From an uncultured Coprococcus sp. (lineage in GTDB: Bacteria > Bacillota > Clostridia > Lachnospirales > Lachnospiraceae): a stretch of 64,000 nucleotides of DNA. This document shows, piece by piece, positions 36,710 through 46,711 of the stretch; within the stretch, counting starts at the first letter, position 1; each line of letters opens with the position of its first letter. The translations under genes and the position numbers were made by a program. A model generated the notes under the pieces. That model ran no database searches and was not told the origin of the DNA. It was given only the letters and a program-made list of their open reading frames with translations. The stretch lies in assembly GCA_947626675.1 (NCBI GenBank), contig CANQTC010000009.1:1-64000 (forward strand), in the 5' to 3' direction.

Positions 36710-38152
36710 CTAATAAAAAGCATCTTCCGATTCATCAAGCCCTTCCGGCTTTTGATTGACAGGTGCAGGCGGTTTCTTATCCACTCTTATTGCTGTCGTC
36801 TGATTTGCATCTATCCCTTCTGTATTCTCCTTTTGGAATAGTATCTTAAATGTAAGAAGAATCAGCTTTATATCAAGCCATATGCTGTATTGCTCATAAT
36901 ATGTCAAATCAAGCTTCACCTTATCCCGCGGTGTTGTGTTGTACTTTCCATATACCTGTGCATAACCCGTAAGTCCTGCTTTCATCTTAAGCCTGTATTT
37001 GAACTCCGGCAGCGTTTCTTCGTAAAGTTTGGCAATCTCCGGCCGCTCCGGTCTTGGCCCTACCATAGACATCTCGCCTTTTAATATATTAAACAACTGT
37101 GGTAATTCATCAAAATGAAGCTTCCTTATAATCTTTCCGATTGGAGTAACTCTGTCATCATGTTTTTTTGCAAGCTGAGCACCATTCGCTTCAGAATCCA
37201 TCCGCATACTTCTAAATTTGATAATCTTAAACACTTTACCATTCAAGGTCAACCTGTCCTGCTTATAGAATACCGGCCCTCTGTCATATAGTTTAATACA
37301 GGCAGCAATCACAATCATAAATGGTGACGCAAGTACAAGCAATATCACAGAGCATACAATATCAAGGATTCTCTTAAATATCATATCTTCACCTGTAAGT
37401 CCCTGATTTCTTGATAACAAAATCGGCGTATCAAACAAATGAATCGGCTCTGCGCCAAGTATAATAATATCTGACAGCTTCGGCACAACATAGGAACGCA
37501 CAGAATGTTCAAAACAATATTTCACAAGTTCATTTCTGATATAAGCCTTTGTTTCACAAAGAATGACACCTTCATATTGTAAGATTTTCTCTTTAATCTT
37601 CTGTTCCCCTTCGCTTACATGAATTCTGTCTTCAATGATATACTTATCTTTTCTGGCATTTATTTTATCGATAAACTCTACAGGAGTTTTATATCCGTAT
37701 ACCAGAAGCAAATGTCTGGGCGGATAAAATGTTGCATATAAAAATCTGCACGCAAATACCCAGATAACAATCACTAACATTTCAAAAAATGTAAGCCGTA
37801 TCAGCATCAGTGGATTTACATAGTCACGACAGACGATACACAATTGCACATATGCCACGATATTGGAACATATCAGCGACAAAATCTGTGAATACAATAC
37901 GTCAATAAGACGCAGAAATCCGACTCTGTAACCGCCATACAACTTGGTAAACAGAAATATGATTAGTCCATACATACCAATCACTGCCCAGTTACCTCTT
38001 CTGAAGAATGGCAGTTCGATTCCTATCGAGTAATATTGATACCACGTCAGGCCGAATAAATACATCTCCACAGCAAGCAATACAATACCTTCTGAAAATG
38101 TAATGATTCTTTTATAGGTATCTCTTTTTTTTATAGGTCTATTCTCTTCCAT
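36710..38152 (-). CDS. Polyprenyl glycosylphosphotransferase (priming sugar transferase)
   Basis: 480 residues. About four N-terminal membrane segments, a CoA-binding-like central region, a further membrane segment (about 270-292), and a C-terminal sugar transferase domain with KIIKFRSMRMDSE, LRKLHFDELPQL-like sequence (IRKLHFDELPQLFNIL) and MVGPRPERPE. It moves a sugar-1-phosphate onto undecaprenyl phosphate, starting an exopolysaccharide or capsule repeat. AAGGA lies before the ATG. No polymerase or flippase is visible nearby, so the rest of the pathway lies elsewhere. Confidence 0.93.
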   Translation of the reverse strand: MEENRPIKKRDTYKRIITFSEGIVLLAVEMYLFGLTWYQYYSIGIELPFFRRGNWAVIGMYGLIIFLFTKLYGGYRVGFLRLIDVLYSQILSLICSNIVAYVQLCIVCRDYVNPLMLIRLTFFEMLVIVIWVFACRFLYATFYPPRHLLLVYGYKTPVEFIDKINARKDKYIIEDRIHVSEGEQKIKEKILQYEGVILCETKAYIRNELVKYCFEHSVRSYVVPKLSDIIILGAEPIHLFDTPILLSRNQGLTGEDMIFKRILDIVCSVILLVLASPFMIVIAACIKLYDRGPVFYKQDRLTLNGKVFKIIKFRSMRMDSEANGAQLAKKHDDRVTPIGKIIRKLHFDELPQLFNILKGEMSMVGPRPERPEIAKLYEETLPEFKYRLKMKAGLTGYAQVYGKYNTTPRDKVKLDLTYYEQYSIWLDIKLILLTFKILFQKENTEGIDANQTTAIRVDKKPPAPVNQKPEGLDESEDAFY

Positions 38153-38205
38153 CGTATTATCCTTTTCTCATCACCCTGCATATCGCAAGCCAATCTCACG
38201 CAGGC

Positions 38206-39636
38206 TTACAGAAGCTCCTTCAATAACTTATTAACAGATGAAGGATCTGCCTTCCCCTTCATGGCCTTCATTACCTGTCCTACAAGAGCGCCAAGCGCTT
38301 TTTCTTTACCGCCGCGATAATCTTCTACTGCCTTCGGATTATTCCTGATGGCCTCCTCACAGGCTGTTTTTAAAGCGCCTTCATCATTTACGGTTGCAAG
38401 ACCATGTTCTTTCACATAAACCTCCGGGTCTATATCATCCGTAAAAATTTTCTCGAAAACCTCTTTTGCAACAGTTCCGTTAATCACCTTATCATCAGCC
38501 AGTTTTATCAGCTTCGCAAAATTTTCCGCGCTAAAAGCAAGCGCATCGGCATCCATCTGATGTTCTTTCATCAACCGCATGGTTTCTACCATTAGCCAGT
38601 TTGATACCTTCTTCGGATTTGCGCCAAGCGCTATGGTCTCCTCAAATAAATCAGCCATCCTCTTAGTATTCGTAATAATATCGATATCATAATCCGGAAG
38701 CTCATACTCTTCTTTATATCGGAGCTTCTTCTCATCCCTGAATTCAGGCTGCGCTGCCTTGATTTCTTCAAGCCACTCATCACTGATATGGATTGGAACA
38801 AGGTCCGGGTCAGGAAAATATCTGTAGTCCTGTGCATCTTCTTTGGAACGCATCGCATATGAATATTCTTTTGTGTCATCCCATCTTCTTGTTTCCTGAA
38901 TAACAGGCTCACCGGACTCGATTAAATCAATCTGACGTTCCCGTTCATTCTCAATTGCTCTTGCGATTGCTTTAAATGAATTCAGGTTCTTTGTCTCTGT
39001 TCTTGTTCCGAATGTTTCCGAACCAACCTCTCTTACTGACAGGTTTACATCTGCTCTCATAGAACCCTCATTCAACTTACAGTCTGATGCGCCAAGATAT
39101 TGTATGATAAGTCTTAACTTCTCAAGATAAGCGATAACCTCTTCTGCGGAACGCATATCCGGTTCAGATACAATCTCTATCAACGGTACACCGGAACGGT
39201 TAAAGTCTACAAGAGAACTGTCTGTATATGGATCATGTACCAGTTTACCGGCATCTTCCTCCATATGTATCTCATGTATTCTTACAAATTTCTTTTTACC
39301 CTCTGCTTCTATCTCGACCTTGCCGTCACGACATATTGGATAATATAGCTGTGATATCTGATAGTTCTGCGGGTTATCGGGATAAAAATAATTCTTTCTG
39401 TCAAATTTGCAGTTTCTTGTTATGGTACAGTTTGTAGCAAGTCCGACTGCCACCGCCTTTTCCACAACACCTTTATTTAAAACAGGAAGTGAACCGGGCA
39501 TACCTGTACATACAGGGCAGGTATGTGTATTTGGCGCACCGCCAAACGCTGTACTGCATCCGCAGAATATTTTTGTCTTTGTAGCCAGTTCAACATGAAC
39601 TTCCAGTCCTATCACTGTCTCATATGCTTTACTCAT
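38206..39636 (-). CDS. gatB: Aspartyl/glutamyl-tRNA amidotransferase subunit B
   Basis: 476 residues, with the N-terminal YETVIGLEVHVEL signature, the GSLPVLN segment, the catalytic core region HEIHMEEDAGKL near 120, and a C-terminal YqeY-like tail domain that binds tRNA. It phosphorylates and amidates Glu-tRNA-Gln or Asp-tRNA-Asn with GatA and GatC. It starts 3 bases after gatA ends. The three genes are in the usual C-A-B order. Confidence 0.97.
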   Translation of the reverse strand: MSKAYETVIGLEVHVELATKTKIFCGCSTAFGGAPNTHTCPVCTGMPGSLPVLNKGVVEKAVAVGLATNCTITRNCKFDRKNYFYPDNPQNYQISQLYYPICRDGKVEIEAEGKKKFVRIHEIHMEEDAGKLVHDPYTDSSLVDFNRSGVPLIEIVSEPDMRSAEEVIAYLEKLRLIIQYLGASDCKLNEGSMRADVNLSVREVGSETFGTRTETKNLNSFKAIARAIENERERQIDLIESGEPVIQETRRWDDTKEYSYAMRSKEDAQDYRYFPDPDLVPIHISDEWLEEIKAAQPEFRDEKKLRYKEEYELPDYDIDIITNTKRMADLFEETIALGANPKKVSNWLMVETMRLMKEHQMDADALAFSAENFAKLIKLADDKVINGTVAKEVFEKIFTDDIDPEVYVKEHGLATVNDEGALKTACEEAIRNNPKAVEDYRGGKEKALGALVGQVMKAMKGKADPSSVNKLLKELL

Positions 39637-39639
39637 ATA

Positions 39640-41112
39640 TTACAGCCCCCTTTCACTTACACCGGCAGGTCTCTTATATTCCTTTGTCTGCTCAAATGCA
39701 TATGCTGCTCTTATAATTGTTTTTTCATGAAAGGCGTCGCCGACCATCTGAAGTCCTATCGGCATCCCATCGCTGTCATATCCGCAAGGCAGCGATATAC
39801 CCGGAAGTCCTGCCAGATTGACAGGAACTGTATAGACATCACCTAAATACATCTTTATCGGATCACTCAAAGACGCTCCCATATCCAATGCCGTAGTCGG
39901 CGCAACCGGTCCCATAATAACATCATACTTTTCAAACGCCTTATCATATGCCTGCTTAATCAGTGCCTTTACCTTAAGCGCTTTTACATAGTATGCGTCA
40001 TAATAACCGGAACTAAGCACAAAAGAACCAAGCATAATTCTTCTCTTTACTTCCGCGCCGAAGCCTTCTGAACGGCTCTTCTTATACATATTGTGAAGGT
40101 CTGTATATTGTTCTGTCCGATATCCGTATTTCACACCGTCAAATCGTTCAAGATTTGAACTTGCTTCCGCAGAAGCAATAATATAATATGCAGGAATGGC
40201 ATATTCCACCATACCGAGGTCAAATTCCTCGACAATAGCGCCTTTGCTCTTTAATACCTCTGCTGCCTTATAAACCGCATCTTTTATCTCGCTGTCAAGA
40301 CCTTCTGTAAAGTAATCTCTTGGAAGTCCAATCTTCATCCCCTTTACATCATCAACAAGCGCGGTTGTAAAATCATTGTCTGTTCTGTTTACAGATGTAG
40401 AGTCTTTTTTGTCATATTGTGATATTGCTTCAAGAATCGTTGCGCAGTCTGTTACATCCTTTGCAATCGGGCCTATCTGGTCAAGTGATGAACCATATGC
40501 GATAAGTCCGTATCTTGATACTCTTCCATATGTCGGCTTGATACCTGTAACACCACAGAATGAAGCAGGCTGCCTTATAGAGCCGCCCGTATCCGAACCC
40601 AGCGCACAAGGAACTTCCTCGGCGGCAACTGCCGCTGCCGAACCACCTGATGAACCGCCCGGCACTTTCGTAATATCCCACGGATTTTTTGTCTCGCCAT
40701 AATAAGAAGTTTCGGTTGTACTTCCCATTGCAAACTCATCCATATTGGTCTTACCGATAATAACAGCGCCTGCTTCCATCAGTTTCAAAACAGCTTCTGC
40801 CGTATAGGTCGGAACAAAATCAGATAATATCTTTGATGAACAACTGGTTAAAATTCCCTCCTGACACATATTATCTTTGATTGCGATTGGCACACCTGCA
40901 AGCGGGCCTGTAAGTTCCCCGGCATCGATTTTCTTCTGAACTTCGATAGCCTGCTTTAATGCACCCTCTCTGTCAACTGTAACAAAACAATTATATTCTT
41001 TATCATATTGTTCAATTGCATCAAGACATGCCGTTACTGCCTCAATAACGCTTATTTCTTTTGCCTTAATCTTCCTGCCTATTTCGGCGGCAGTCATCCC
41101 TGTTATATTCAT
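39640..41112 (-). CDS. gatA: Aspartyl/glutamyl-tRNA amidotransferase subunit A
   Basis: 490 residues. Amidase-signature triad: Lys in IAIKDN (about 81), Ser in GGSSGGSAAAV (about 157) and the catalytic Ser in GSDTGGSIRQPA (about 179). It releases ammonia from glutamine for GatB. The ATG at 41112 has GGGAGG 8 bases upstream, better than the ATG at 41178, which lies inside gatC. Confidence 0.97.
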   Translation of the reverse strand: MNITGMTAAEIGRKIKAKEISVIEAVTACLDAIEQYDKEYNCFVTVDREGALKQAIEVQKKIDAGELTGPLAGVPIAIKDNMCQEGILTSCSSKILSDFVPTYTAEAVLKLMEAGAVIIGKTNMDEFAMGSTTETSYYGETKNPWDITKVPGGSSGGSAAAVAAEEVPCALGSDTGGSIRQPASFCGVTGIKPTYGRVSRYGLIAYGSSLDQIGPIAKDVTDCATILEAISQYDKKDSTSVNRTDNDFTTALVDDVKGMKIGLPRDYFTEGLDSEIKDAVYKAAEVLKSKGAIVEEFDLGMVEYAIPAYYIIASAEASSNLERFDGVKYGYRTEQYTDLHNMYKKSRSEGFGAEVKRRIMLGSFVLSSGYYDAYYVKALKVKALIKQAYDKAFEKYDVIMGPVAPTTALDMGASLSDPIKMYLGDVYTVPVNLAGLPGISLPCGYDSDGMPIGLQMVGDAFHEKTIIRAAYAFEQTKEYKRPAGVSERGL

Positions 41113-41125
41113 CTTATCCGCCTCC

Positions 41126-41413
41126 CTAGTCAAATGTCTTAGGCACCTTATAGCAGCCATCTTTTTGCTCCGGTGCATTCTTAAGAAGATTTTCCCTGTC
41201 GTCTCCGTTTGTAACTACATCTTCGCGGAACACATTATTATATGGAAACGTATGACTCATAGCAGTAACATTTTCCGTATCAAGTTCATTTAACTTACTT
41301 ACATAATCAAGCATTTCCGACATATCTTTTTTTGCCTGAAGCTTTTCCTCGTCTGAGAGTTCAAGCTTTGCCAAAATACCTACATAATCGATTGTCTCGT
41401 CTGTAATTATCAT
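41126..41413 (-). CDS. gatC: Aspartyl/glutamyl-tRNA amidotransferase subunit C
   Basis: 95 residues, normal length, with the typical N-terminal [14 protein letters not shown] helix and the C-terminal FREDVV segment. It stabilises the GatA-GatB interface. AGGAG lies 8 bases before the ATG. First gene of gatCAB, 13 bases upstream of gatA. Confidence 0.95.
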   Translation of the reverse strand: MIITDETIDYVGILAKLELSDEEKLQAKKDMSEMLDYVSKLNELDTENVTAMSHTFPYNNVFREDVVTNGDDRENLLKNAPEQKDGCYKVPKTFD

Positions 41414-41556
41414 GACCTATTCTCCTGTTTTTTATTAGTTTATTATAGGCAATTGCAAAACAAACTATTTTTATGTTGTTACTTCCATGCGTTTCGCAAT
41501 TATCTAATTCATTTATTAATGTAGTGACAAATTAAATACTGTTAGATATTAGCACA

Positions 41557-43134
41557 TTAGGTATTTATTTGCAAGTAGCCGGCTATTCTGGCAGAATTAT
41601 CATCATCTACATATTTGAAATATCTGTTATACATATTGTCATATTCAGCTTTTAATTTGAAATTCGTATTTGCATATCCGTCAACAATTCGTATCAGCTT
41701 ATGAATATCCGTTACCCGGTCACCAAATAATTCTGTCTTCATATCCATATAACTTCCCTGCGACTCCGTATACCGGTCTAAATCAAACTGGTAAAAAGTT
41801 ACCGGCTTATGCTGATAAAAGACATCCCATGATACGGAGGAATAGTCAGTAATCAGCATCTTACAGCGCATAATAAGCTGATTCAACGGTTCTTCACCGA
41901 ATTGCACGATACGGATTCTTCGATTATCCACATCAAAATCTTTGATATAATTTCTGAATTTTGGATGGATATAGAAACACAGTTGAAGATTTCTTTTCTC
42001 AAGAAGCACCATCAGCTCCTTCGAGCCCAGCAGTTCGCTATACCTTTTGAAATACTCACTGTTTACAAAGGTTTCATCATCAACTTCTTCCAGCCAGTTC
42101 CGCCATGTCGGCATCAAAAGCAGCATGTTGTAATCAATACTGCCGGGAATAATGGTATCTGACTTATCGGAAAGCACATCCCATCTGGCAAGCCCCGTAA
42201 CCGCAATCTCATCATCACGATATCCAAAGTTTTCCCGCACAATCTCCTTTTCGTAATCGGATGAAACGATAAATAAATTACACTCTCCGACCTGACCTTT
42301 TCCGTAAATATGTTCCACTCTTTTCAGTCCAAGCACGCCATGCTGAAGAAATATCAGCGGTATTTTTCTTACCATATGGGAAATCAGGCTCATTCTCATA
42401 CGCCATGCATACAGATGCTTTCTTGTATCCGTACTGACAAGCTGCTTCGCACCTAACATATATAATTTATGTTTTAACGACATAAATGGTATCACGTTCT
42501 TCTCATATGGTATCAGCATCTCCTTATCTTTAGATGCCTTATCGATTATATAATATATATGACAGGAACGCTTTTTCTCTAATTCATTATCCATACAATA
42601 TTTAAAGAAATAAAAGCCATTGTCTTCTGCCATCTGACAGAATTTCTCATACACAAGAACGATATTTTTCCTTTTGATAAAAGGGCTCAAAATAAAATAT
42701 AAAAGCAGCACAAAGCCCTCCCTGATACGAAAGCCAAGCGTATCCTGCGGCGTATATTCCCTGTACTGGAATGCAATATTTTTCTCAGGTGTAATATAGG
42801 GATGCATAAACATGCCCGTTTCTTTATTCCTGTACTTACCGTCATATAATGGAAAACGGATAAGATTTTTAAGACTTCCAACCGCTACCGGTTCCTCTCC
42901 ATCATCAGTCTGTGCATATAAATCCCAATAAATAACCTTTAAATCAATATCAGAAAGCACTAGGTCTGCACGCCATGCCATCTGCCCTTTATTCTGAATG
43001 GCAAATGCATACTCGCACCGGTCTTTTTCCAGCTTATTCCGATACCGCAGGACAAGAGCGTTTAGCGGCTTATCCCCTTTTATCTTAATCTTTAGTGTTT
43101 TTTTCCAAAAACGGATTCCTGTTAAAGAAAACAT
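41557..43134 (-). CDS. CDP-glycerol glycerophosphotransferase family protein
   Basis: 525 residues with a TagB/TagF-type GT-B fold. The segment FLQHGVLGLKR near 268 and LITDYSSVSWDVFYQ near 430 are family hallmarks. The N-terminal 120 residues form a beta-rich extension. It polymerises or primes glycerol-phosphate in a teichoic-acid-like polymer at the cytoplasmic membrane. GGGGAG precedes the ATG. Last gene of a four-gene minus-strand unit. Confidence 0.9.
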   Translation of the reverse strand: MFSLTGIRFWKKTLKIKIKGDKPLNALVLRYRNKLEKDRCEYAFAIQNKGQMAWRADLVLSDIDLKVIYWDLYAQTDDGEEPVAVGSLKNLIRFPLYDGKYRNKETGMFMHPYITPEKNIAFQYREYTPQDTLGFRIREGFVLLLYFILSPFIKRKNIVLVYEKFCQMAEDNGFYFFKYCMDNELEKKRSCHIYYIIDKASKDKEMLIPYEKNVIPFMSLKHKLYMLGAKQLVSTDTRKHLYAWRMRMSLISHMVRKIPLIFLQHGVLGLKRVEHIYGKGQVGECNLFIVSSDYEKEIVRENFGYRDDEIAVTGLARWDVLSDKSDTIIPGSIDYNMLLLMPTWRNWLEEVDDETFVNSEYFKRYSELLGSKELMVLLEKRNLQLCFYIHPKFRNYIKDFDVDNRRIRIVQFGEEPLNQLIMRCKMLITDYSSVSWDVFYQHKPVTFYQFDLDRYTESQGSYMDMKTELFGDRVTDIHKLIRIVDGYANTNFKLKAEYDNMYNRYFKYVDDDNSARIAGYLQINT

Positions 43135-43142
43135 ATTCTCCC

Positions 43143-45542
43143 CTATCTGATTGCTTTTTCAAATTCTTCAAATGCCTGTCTGTTATATTCTCTGCTGTCA
43201 AAAGTATAAGAAGGAACGCCGCCTTCCATATAGGCAGAAAGCGCCTGTGCAATCCTGTCCTTATCCATGCCGCATATCAACTGTCCATTTTCTATCAGGC
43301 AGTCCTTCGCTGTAGAAAAATTGCTCATGATAATGGGCAGATTTAAAGTTCTTGCTTCCAAAATAACCATCGGCTGTCCTTCATGAAGCGAAGGCAGTAT
43401 AAAGCATTGGCACTTGCTCATAATGGCGAATGGATTTGCCACATTTCCTGTCAGAATCACTTTATCCGTCAGATTATGCTCCGCTATATAAGCAGCAAGC
43501 TGATTTCTGAATGGCCCGTCCCCTAAAATATACAGCCTTGTATGCTCATATTCTTTAGAGAAATCTTCAAATGCCTTTATCAGCTCCATCTGGTTTTTCT
43601 CTACTGACATCCTGCCTATATTGACGAAGTTCGTATATGTGCTGTCTATCTGAATACCGGCTTCTGCAAGCGCCTTATCCGCATCTTCCAGACACTTCTC
43701 AATCCGATTTGCATCAATCATATTTCTTACATATCGATAGCTGTCATTTCCGCCTATCTGCTTTTTATTAATTTCCATAACGCTTCTGCTGCAAGCTACC
43801 ACATGGTCATATTCAGGATATGTTCCAAACACAATATCCAGGCGCTTTTTATTCGGTTTCTTTCCATTTACCACCTTATTCCGGTCTGCTGCCATATCAT
43901 TATGCTGCCATATGGATTTAATCCCTGACGGAGCATTTGCCGCTACCATCGAAAATAACGGCGAATATCCTACAAAATCAATCACATAGTCAAAAGTGGT
44001 CTGTCCGAACATCCGCTTATACTCCTTTGCCGCGATATCCGACAAATATCTTTTGTGCTGCTGATAACCACAGAGAAGCCCTTTTACAAAATGCAGATTA
44101 TCGCCGACAGAACCCAATGCCGCTATCGTATGGACAAGCACACGCACCTCTTTCGGAATCGAAAGAAGCCGTTCGTTATCTGCTTCACTGACAGGCTGAT
44201 AAACATAAAGTGTTACATCGTACTTTTCATAGTCCATATTCTGAAGCAGCGAAAGCATACTGTATGTGATACCATATGCGCGAAGTGAGCCTAAGAAAAA
44301 CAAAATCTTTTTTCTTCCGGATTTCTTCGTATGGTTCATACCATTTATATCGTCGTATTTTTTATTCAATATAATATCTAATATCCTGCCGCAGACTTTT
44401 CCGTCATCCTTTGGTGCCGCCCATGCTCTTATTTCATCATAATGCGCCTGACCTTCTCTGCCGATATCGTCTATTTTATTTATCCACACTGCAAGCTCTT
44501 CTTTGGAAGATGTCATCGGTCCCGGAAGCTTCGCTTCCAAATTTTCAATTCCTCTGTACCTGTTATATTCTTCGATATCATCACAGTAAAAAAGTACAGG
44601 TCTTCCTGTAACGATAAAATCATAAAATATGCTTGAATAATCAGATACCAATATATCCATAACGGACAATATCTCATTTGTATCGATTGATGACGGAACA
44701 ATATAATTGATATCCGCGCTTTTTTCCGCCCATTTCCGATAGACTGCCACATGCGGTTTTATCAGAAGCTGATATTTGTCCGTATCGATATGGCTGTTCA
44801 TATAATCATGGAACGCTACATAATCCTCTATGCTTCCTTCAGGATTATTCCATATCGTACCACGCCACGTTGGCGCATATAAAATAAGCTTCTTGTTGTC
44901 TTCTATCGCAACGCCATTCTTACGAAGCCTGTCAATCACATCCTGCCTGTCTGCCAAAAACAATCGGTCGCAGCGCGCCTGTCCTTCTTCTAATATCACG
45001 CCGCCATATATGTCTTTCATCTTATATGCCTCATTATACATCTCTGTATGATGTGCATTCGGTGACAGCAGATAATCCGCCTGCATAAAATTTCTAACGG
45101 TATTTGCCGAGTCTATAATCCCATCCGGTGTATCATATCCCATCTTCTTAAGAGGGATTCCATGCCATGTATTAATATAAGTCTGGCCTTCACGCTTTCT
45201 GAAATACTGTGGAAAAGTAACGTTGTTGATTACATACTCTGCGGTTGCAAGATAATGATTATAGGAAGCGGATTTATATTTTACAAGTTCAACATCTGCG
45301 TTCAGGTGCAGCTCCTCCATGATTTTCTTTCCTGCCGCCATATCAGAAACTGCCCATACATGATGAAACTGCCCATACCTGTCTTCATCCCTGATAAGTT
45401 CGCGAAATAACGCATACGGTCCGCATGATATTGTCTGTCCAAAAAATGCTTCATATAAGATAACACCTTTTTTTATCGGTTTACAGACAGCCTTAAAATA
45501 TGGATTTGTCATTCTGTATATCTGTTTTAACTTTTCTTTCAT
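43143..45542 (-). CDS. Bifunctional CDP-glycerol glycerophosphotransferase / GT4 glycosyltransferase
   Basis: 799 residues with two enzymes in one chain. The N-terminal half (about 1-385) is a TagF-like domain with NTWHGIPLKKMG near 125 and LVSDYSSIFYDF near 300. The C-terminal half (about 410-799) is a GT4 glycosyltransferase with VNIGRMSVEKNQMELIKAF near 645 and LPSLHEGQPMVILEAR near 715. It may both extend with glycerol phosphate and add a sugar. The ATG at 45542 overlaps the previous stop (TGATG), indicating coupled translation. Confidence 0.9.
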   Translation of the reverse strand: MKEKLKQIYRMTNPYFKAVCKPIKKGVILYEAFFGQTISCGPYALFRELIRDEDRYGQFHHVWAVSDMAAGKKIMEELHLNADVELVKYKSASYNHYLATAEYVINNVTFPQYFRKREGQTYINTWHGIPLKKMGYDTPDGIIDSANTVRNFMQADYLLSPNAHHTEMYNEAYKMKDIYGGVILEEGQARCDRLFLADRQDVIDRLRKNGVAIEDNKKLILYAPTWRGTIWNNPEGSIEDYVAFHDYMNSHIDTDKYQLLIKPHVAVYRKWAEKSADINYIVPSSIDTNEILSVMDILVSDYSSIFYDFIVTGRPVLFYCDDIEEYNRYRGIENLEAKLPGPMTSSKEELAVWINKIDDIGREGQAHYDEIRAWAAPKDDGKVCGRILDIILNKKYDDINGMNHTKKSGRKKILFFLGSLRAYGITYSMLSLLQNMDYEKYDVTLYVYQPVSEADNERLLSIPKEVRVLVHTIAALGSVGDNLHFVKGLLCGYQQHKRYLSDIAAKEYKRMFGQTTFDYVIDFVGYSPLFSMVAANAPSGIKSIWQHNDMAADRNKVVNGKKPNKKRLDIVFGTYPEYDHVVACSRSVMEINKKQIGGNDSYRYVRNMIDANRIEKCLEDADKALAEAGIQIDSTYTNFVNIGRMSVEKNQMELIKAFEDFSKEYEHTRLYILGDGPFRNQLAAYIAEHNLTDKVILTGNVANPFAIMSKCQCFILPSLHEGQPMVILEARTLNLPIIMSNFSTAKDCLIENGQLICGMDKDRIAQALSAYMEGGVPSYTFDSREYNRQAFEEFEKAIR

Positions 45543-46711
45543 CAATTCATAATCCTGTCCAGTAACATCTTTGTACTATTTCCATCATTATATTTATTTA
45601 CTGTTTTATTAATCTCCCGGCGTTTTTCTGCATAATCATCTCTTCCGCAAATAACAGCCTGTATAAATTCCATTAAATCATCATCTGTTTTTATATTCAT
45701 ACCGGGCATCATCGCAAGTGGTTCGTCAAACACAAAACCTCTATCGCCTTCATACTGTTCCATATCACTCAGTACAAAACCGATTGGCCGGTCTAACATC
45801 ATATAATCAAAATACACCGAAGAATAATCTGTAATCAATGCATCCGCATTTCGCAAATATGCATATAAATCCTTCCCCATATGCTGAAACTCTTCATGGC
45901 TGTAAATCTCTATATTACTGAAGCGGTTCTCTGCCGGCACAACCTTCTGAAGCGGATGATGCTTCACAATGAGTCTTGTCCGATTCTCTTTTAGCCACTG
46001 ATTCAGTGCTTCAATTTCTTTACCGTTTCTTTCAAAAATACTGATTGGATTGTCAGAATGGGGGCGTTCCTGATTACAGGTGTCCCTGTAGGTAGGCAGC
46101 CAGAATATCAGCTTTTCTGTTTCCTGCCGTATCTCTTTGTCCTCTTTCACATCTTGTCTGAATAATCTGTCGTTTCTCGGCTGTCCATTAACCAGTACCT
46201 GACTATCCGAACAGTTAAAGCTTTTTTTCATAATATCAGCAAAAAAATCAGACGTAGCAATAATATAGGTAAAATAATTATATGGAATTTGCTCTTTCCC
46301 ATGCTCCATGTTGCCAATCCGTTTTAATGGCATTCCATGCCATACATTGACAACAATCTGATTTTTTGCAGGTTTAATGGGATATTTCCCAAAGCTGTAA
46401 AATGCATATTTTGCCTTTAAAAATCTGAATATACCTTTTTTTAATCCTACAAACTCTATATTTTCATATAAATCAGGATGTTCCTGCTTCTTTTTGTTAT
46501 ATTCTTCCCATTCATGAATTGCACAGACGATATGATATTTTTTATTATACCCATGTTCCAGCATATAATCATATACAGCCTTTACATTATCCCTGAAACC
46601 TAAATTGGAATAAAAAAATATCGTATTTTCGTCTTTCTGAACCAATCGATTCACAAGTGTAAGCGGTACGAAACAGCATCTTAGCAGTTCCCGTTTTGTT
46701 TCTTTTTTCAT
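45542..46711 (-). CDS. CDP-glycerol glycerophosphotransferase family protein (TagB-like)
   Basis: 389 residues, the length of a single GT-B glycerophosphotransferase. NVWHGMPLKRIGN near 125 and LITDYSSVYFDYMML near 298 are visible, with the basic KHHPL motif near 250. Possibly the primase adding the first glycerol phosphates, given its small size. Its start overlaps the GT2 stop by 4 bases (ATGA), so it is translationally coupled. Confidence 0.9.
   Translation of the reverse strand: MKKETKRELLRCCFVPLTLVNRLVQKDENTIFFYSNLGFRDNVKAVYDYMLEHGYNKKYHIVCAIHEWEEYNKKKQEHPDLYENIEFVGLKKGIFRFLKAKYAFYSFGKYPIKPAKNQIVVNVWHGMPLKRIGNMEHGKEQIPYNYFTYIIATSDFFADIMKKSFNCSDSQVLVNGQPRNDRLFRQDVKEDKEIRQETEKLIFWLPTYRDTCNQERPHSDNPISIFERNGKEIEALNQWLKENRTRLIVKHHPLQKVVPAENRFSNIEIYSHEEFQHMGKDLYAYLRNADALITDYSSVYFDYMMLDRPIGFVLSDMEQYEGDRGFVFDEPLAMMPGMNIKTDDDLMEFIQAVICGRDDYAEKRREINKTVNKYNDGNSTKMLLDRIMN

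Noticed and set aside
39640-41178. gatA start at 41178
   Set aside because: It lies inside gatC and adds residues not typical of GatA; the ATG at 41112 has GGGAGG in place.
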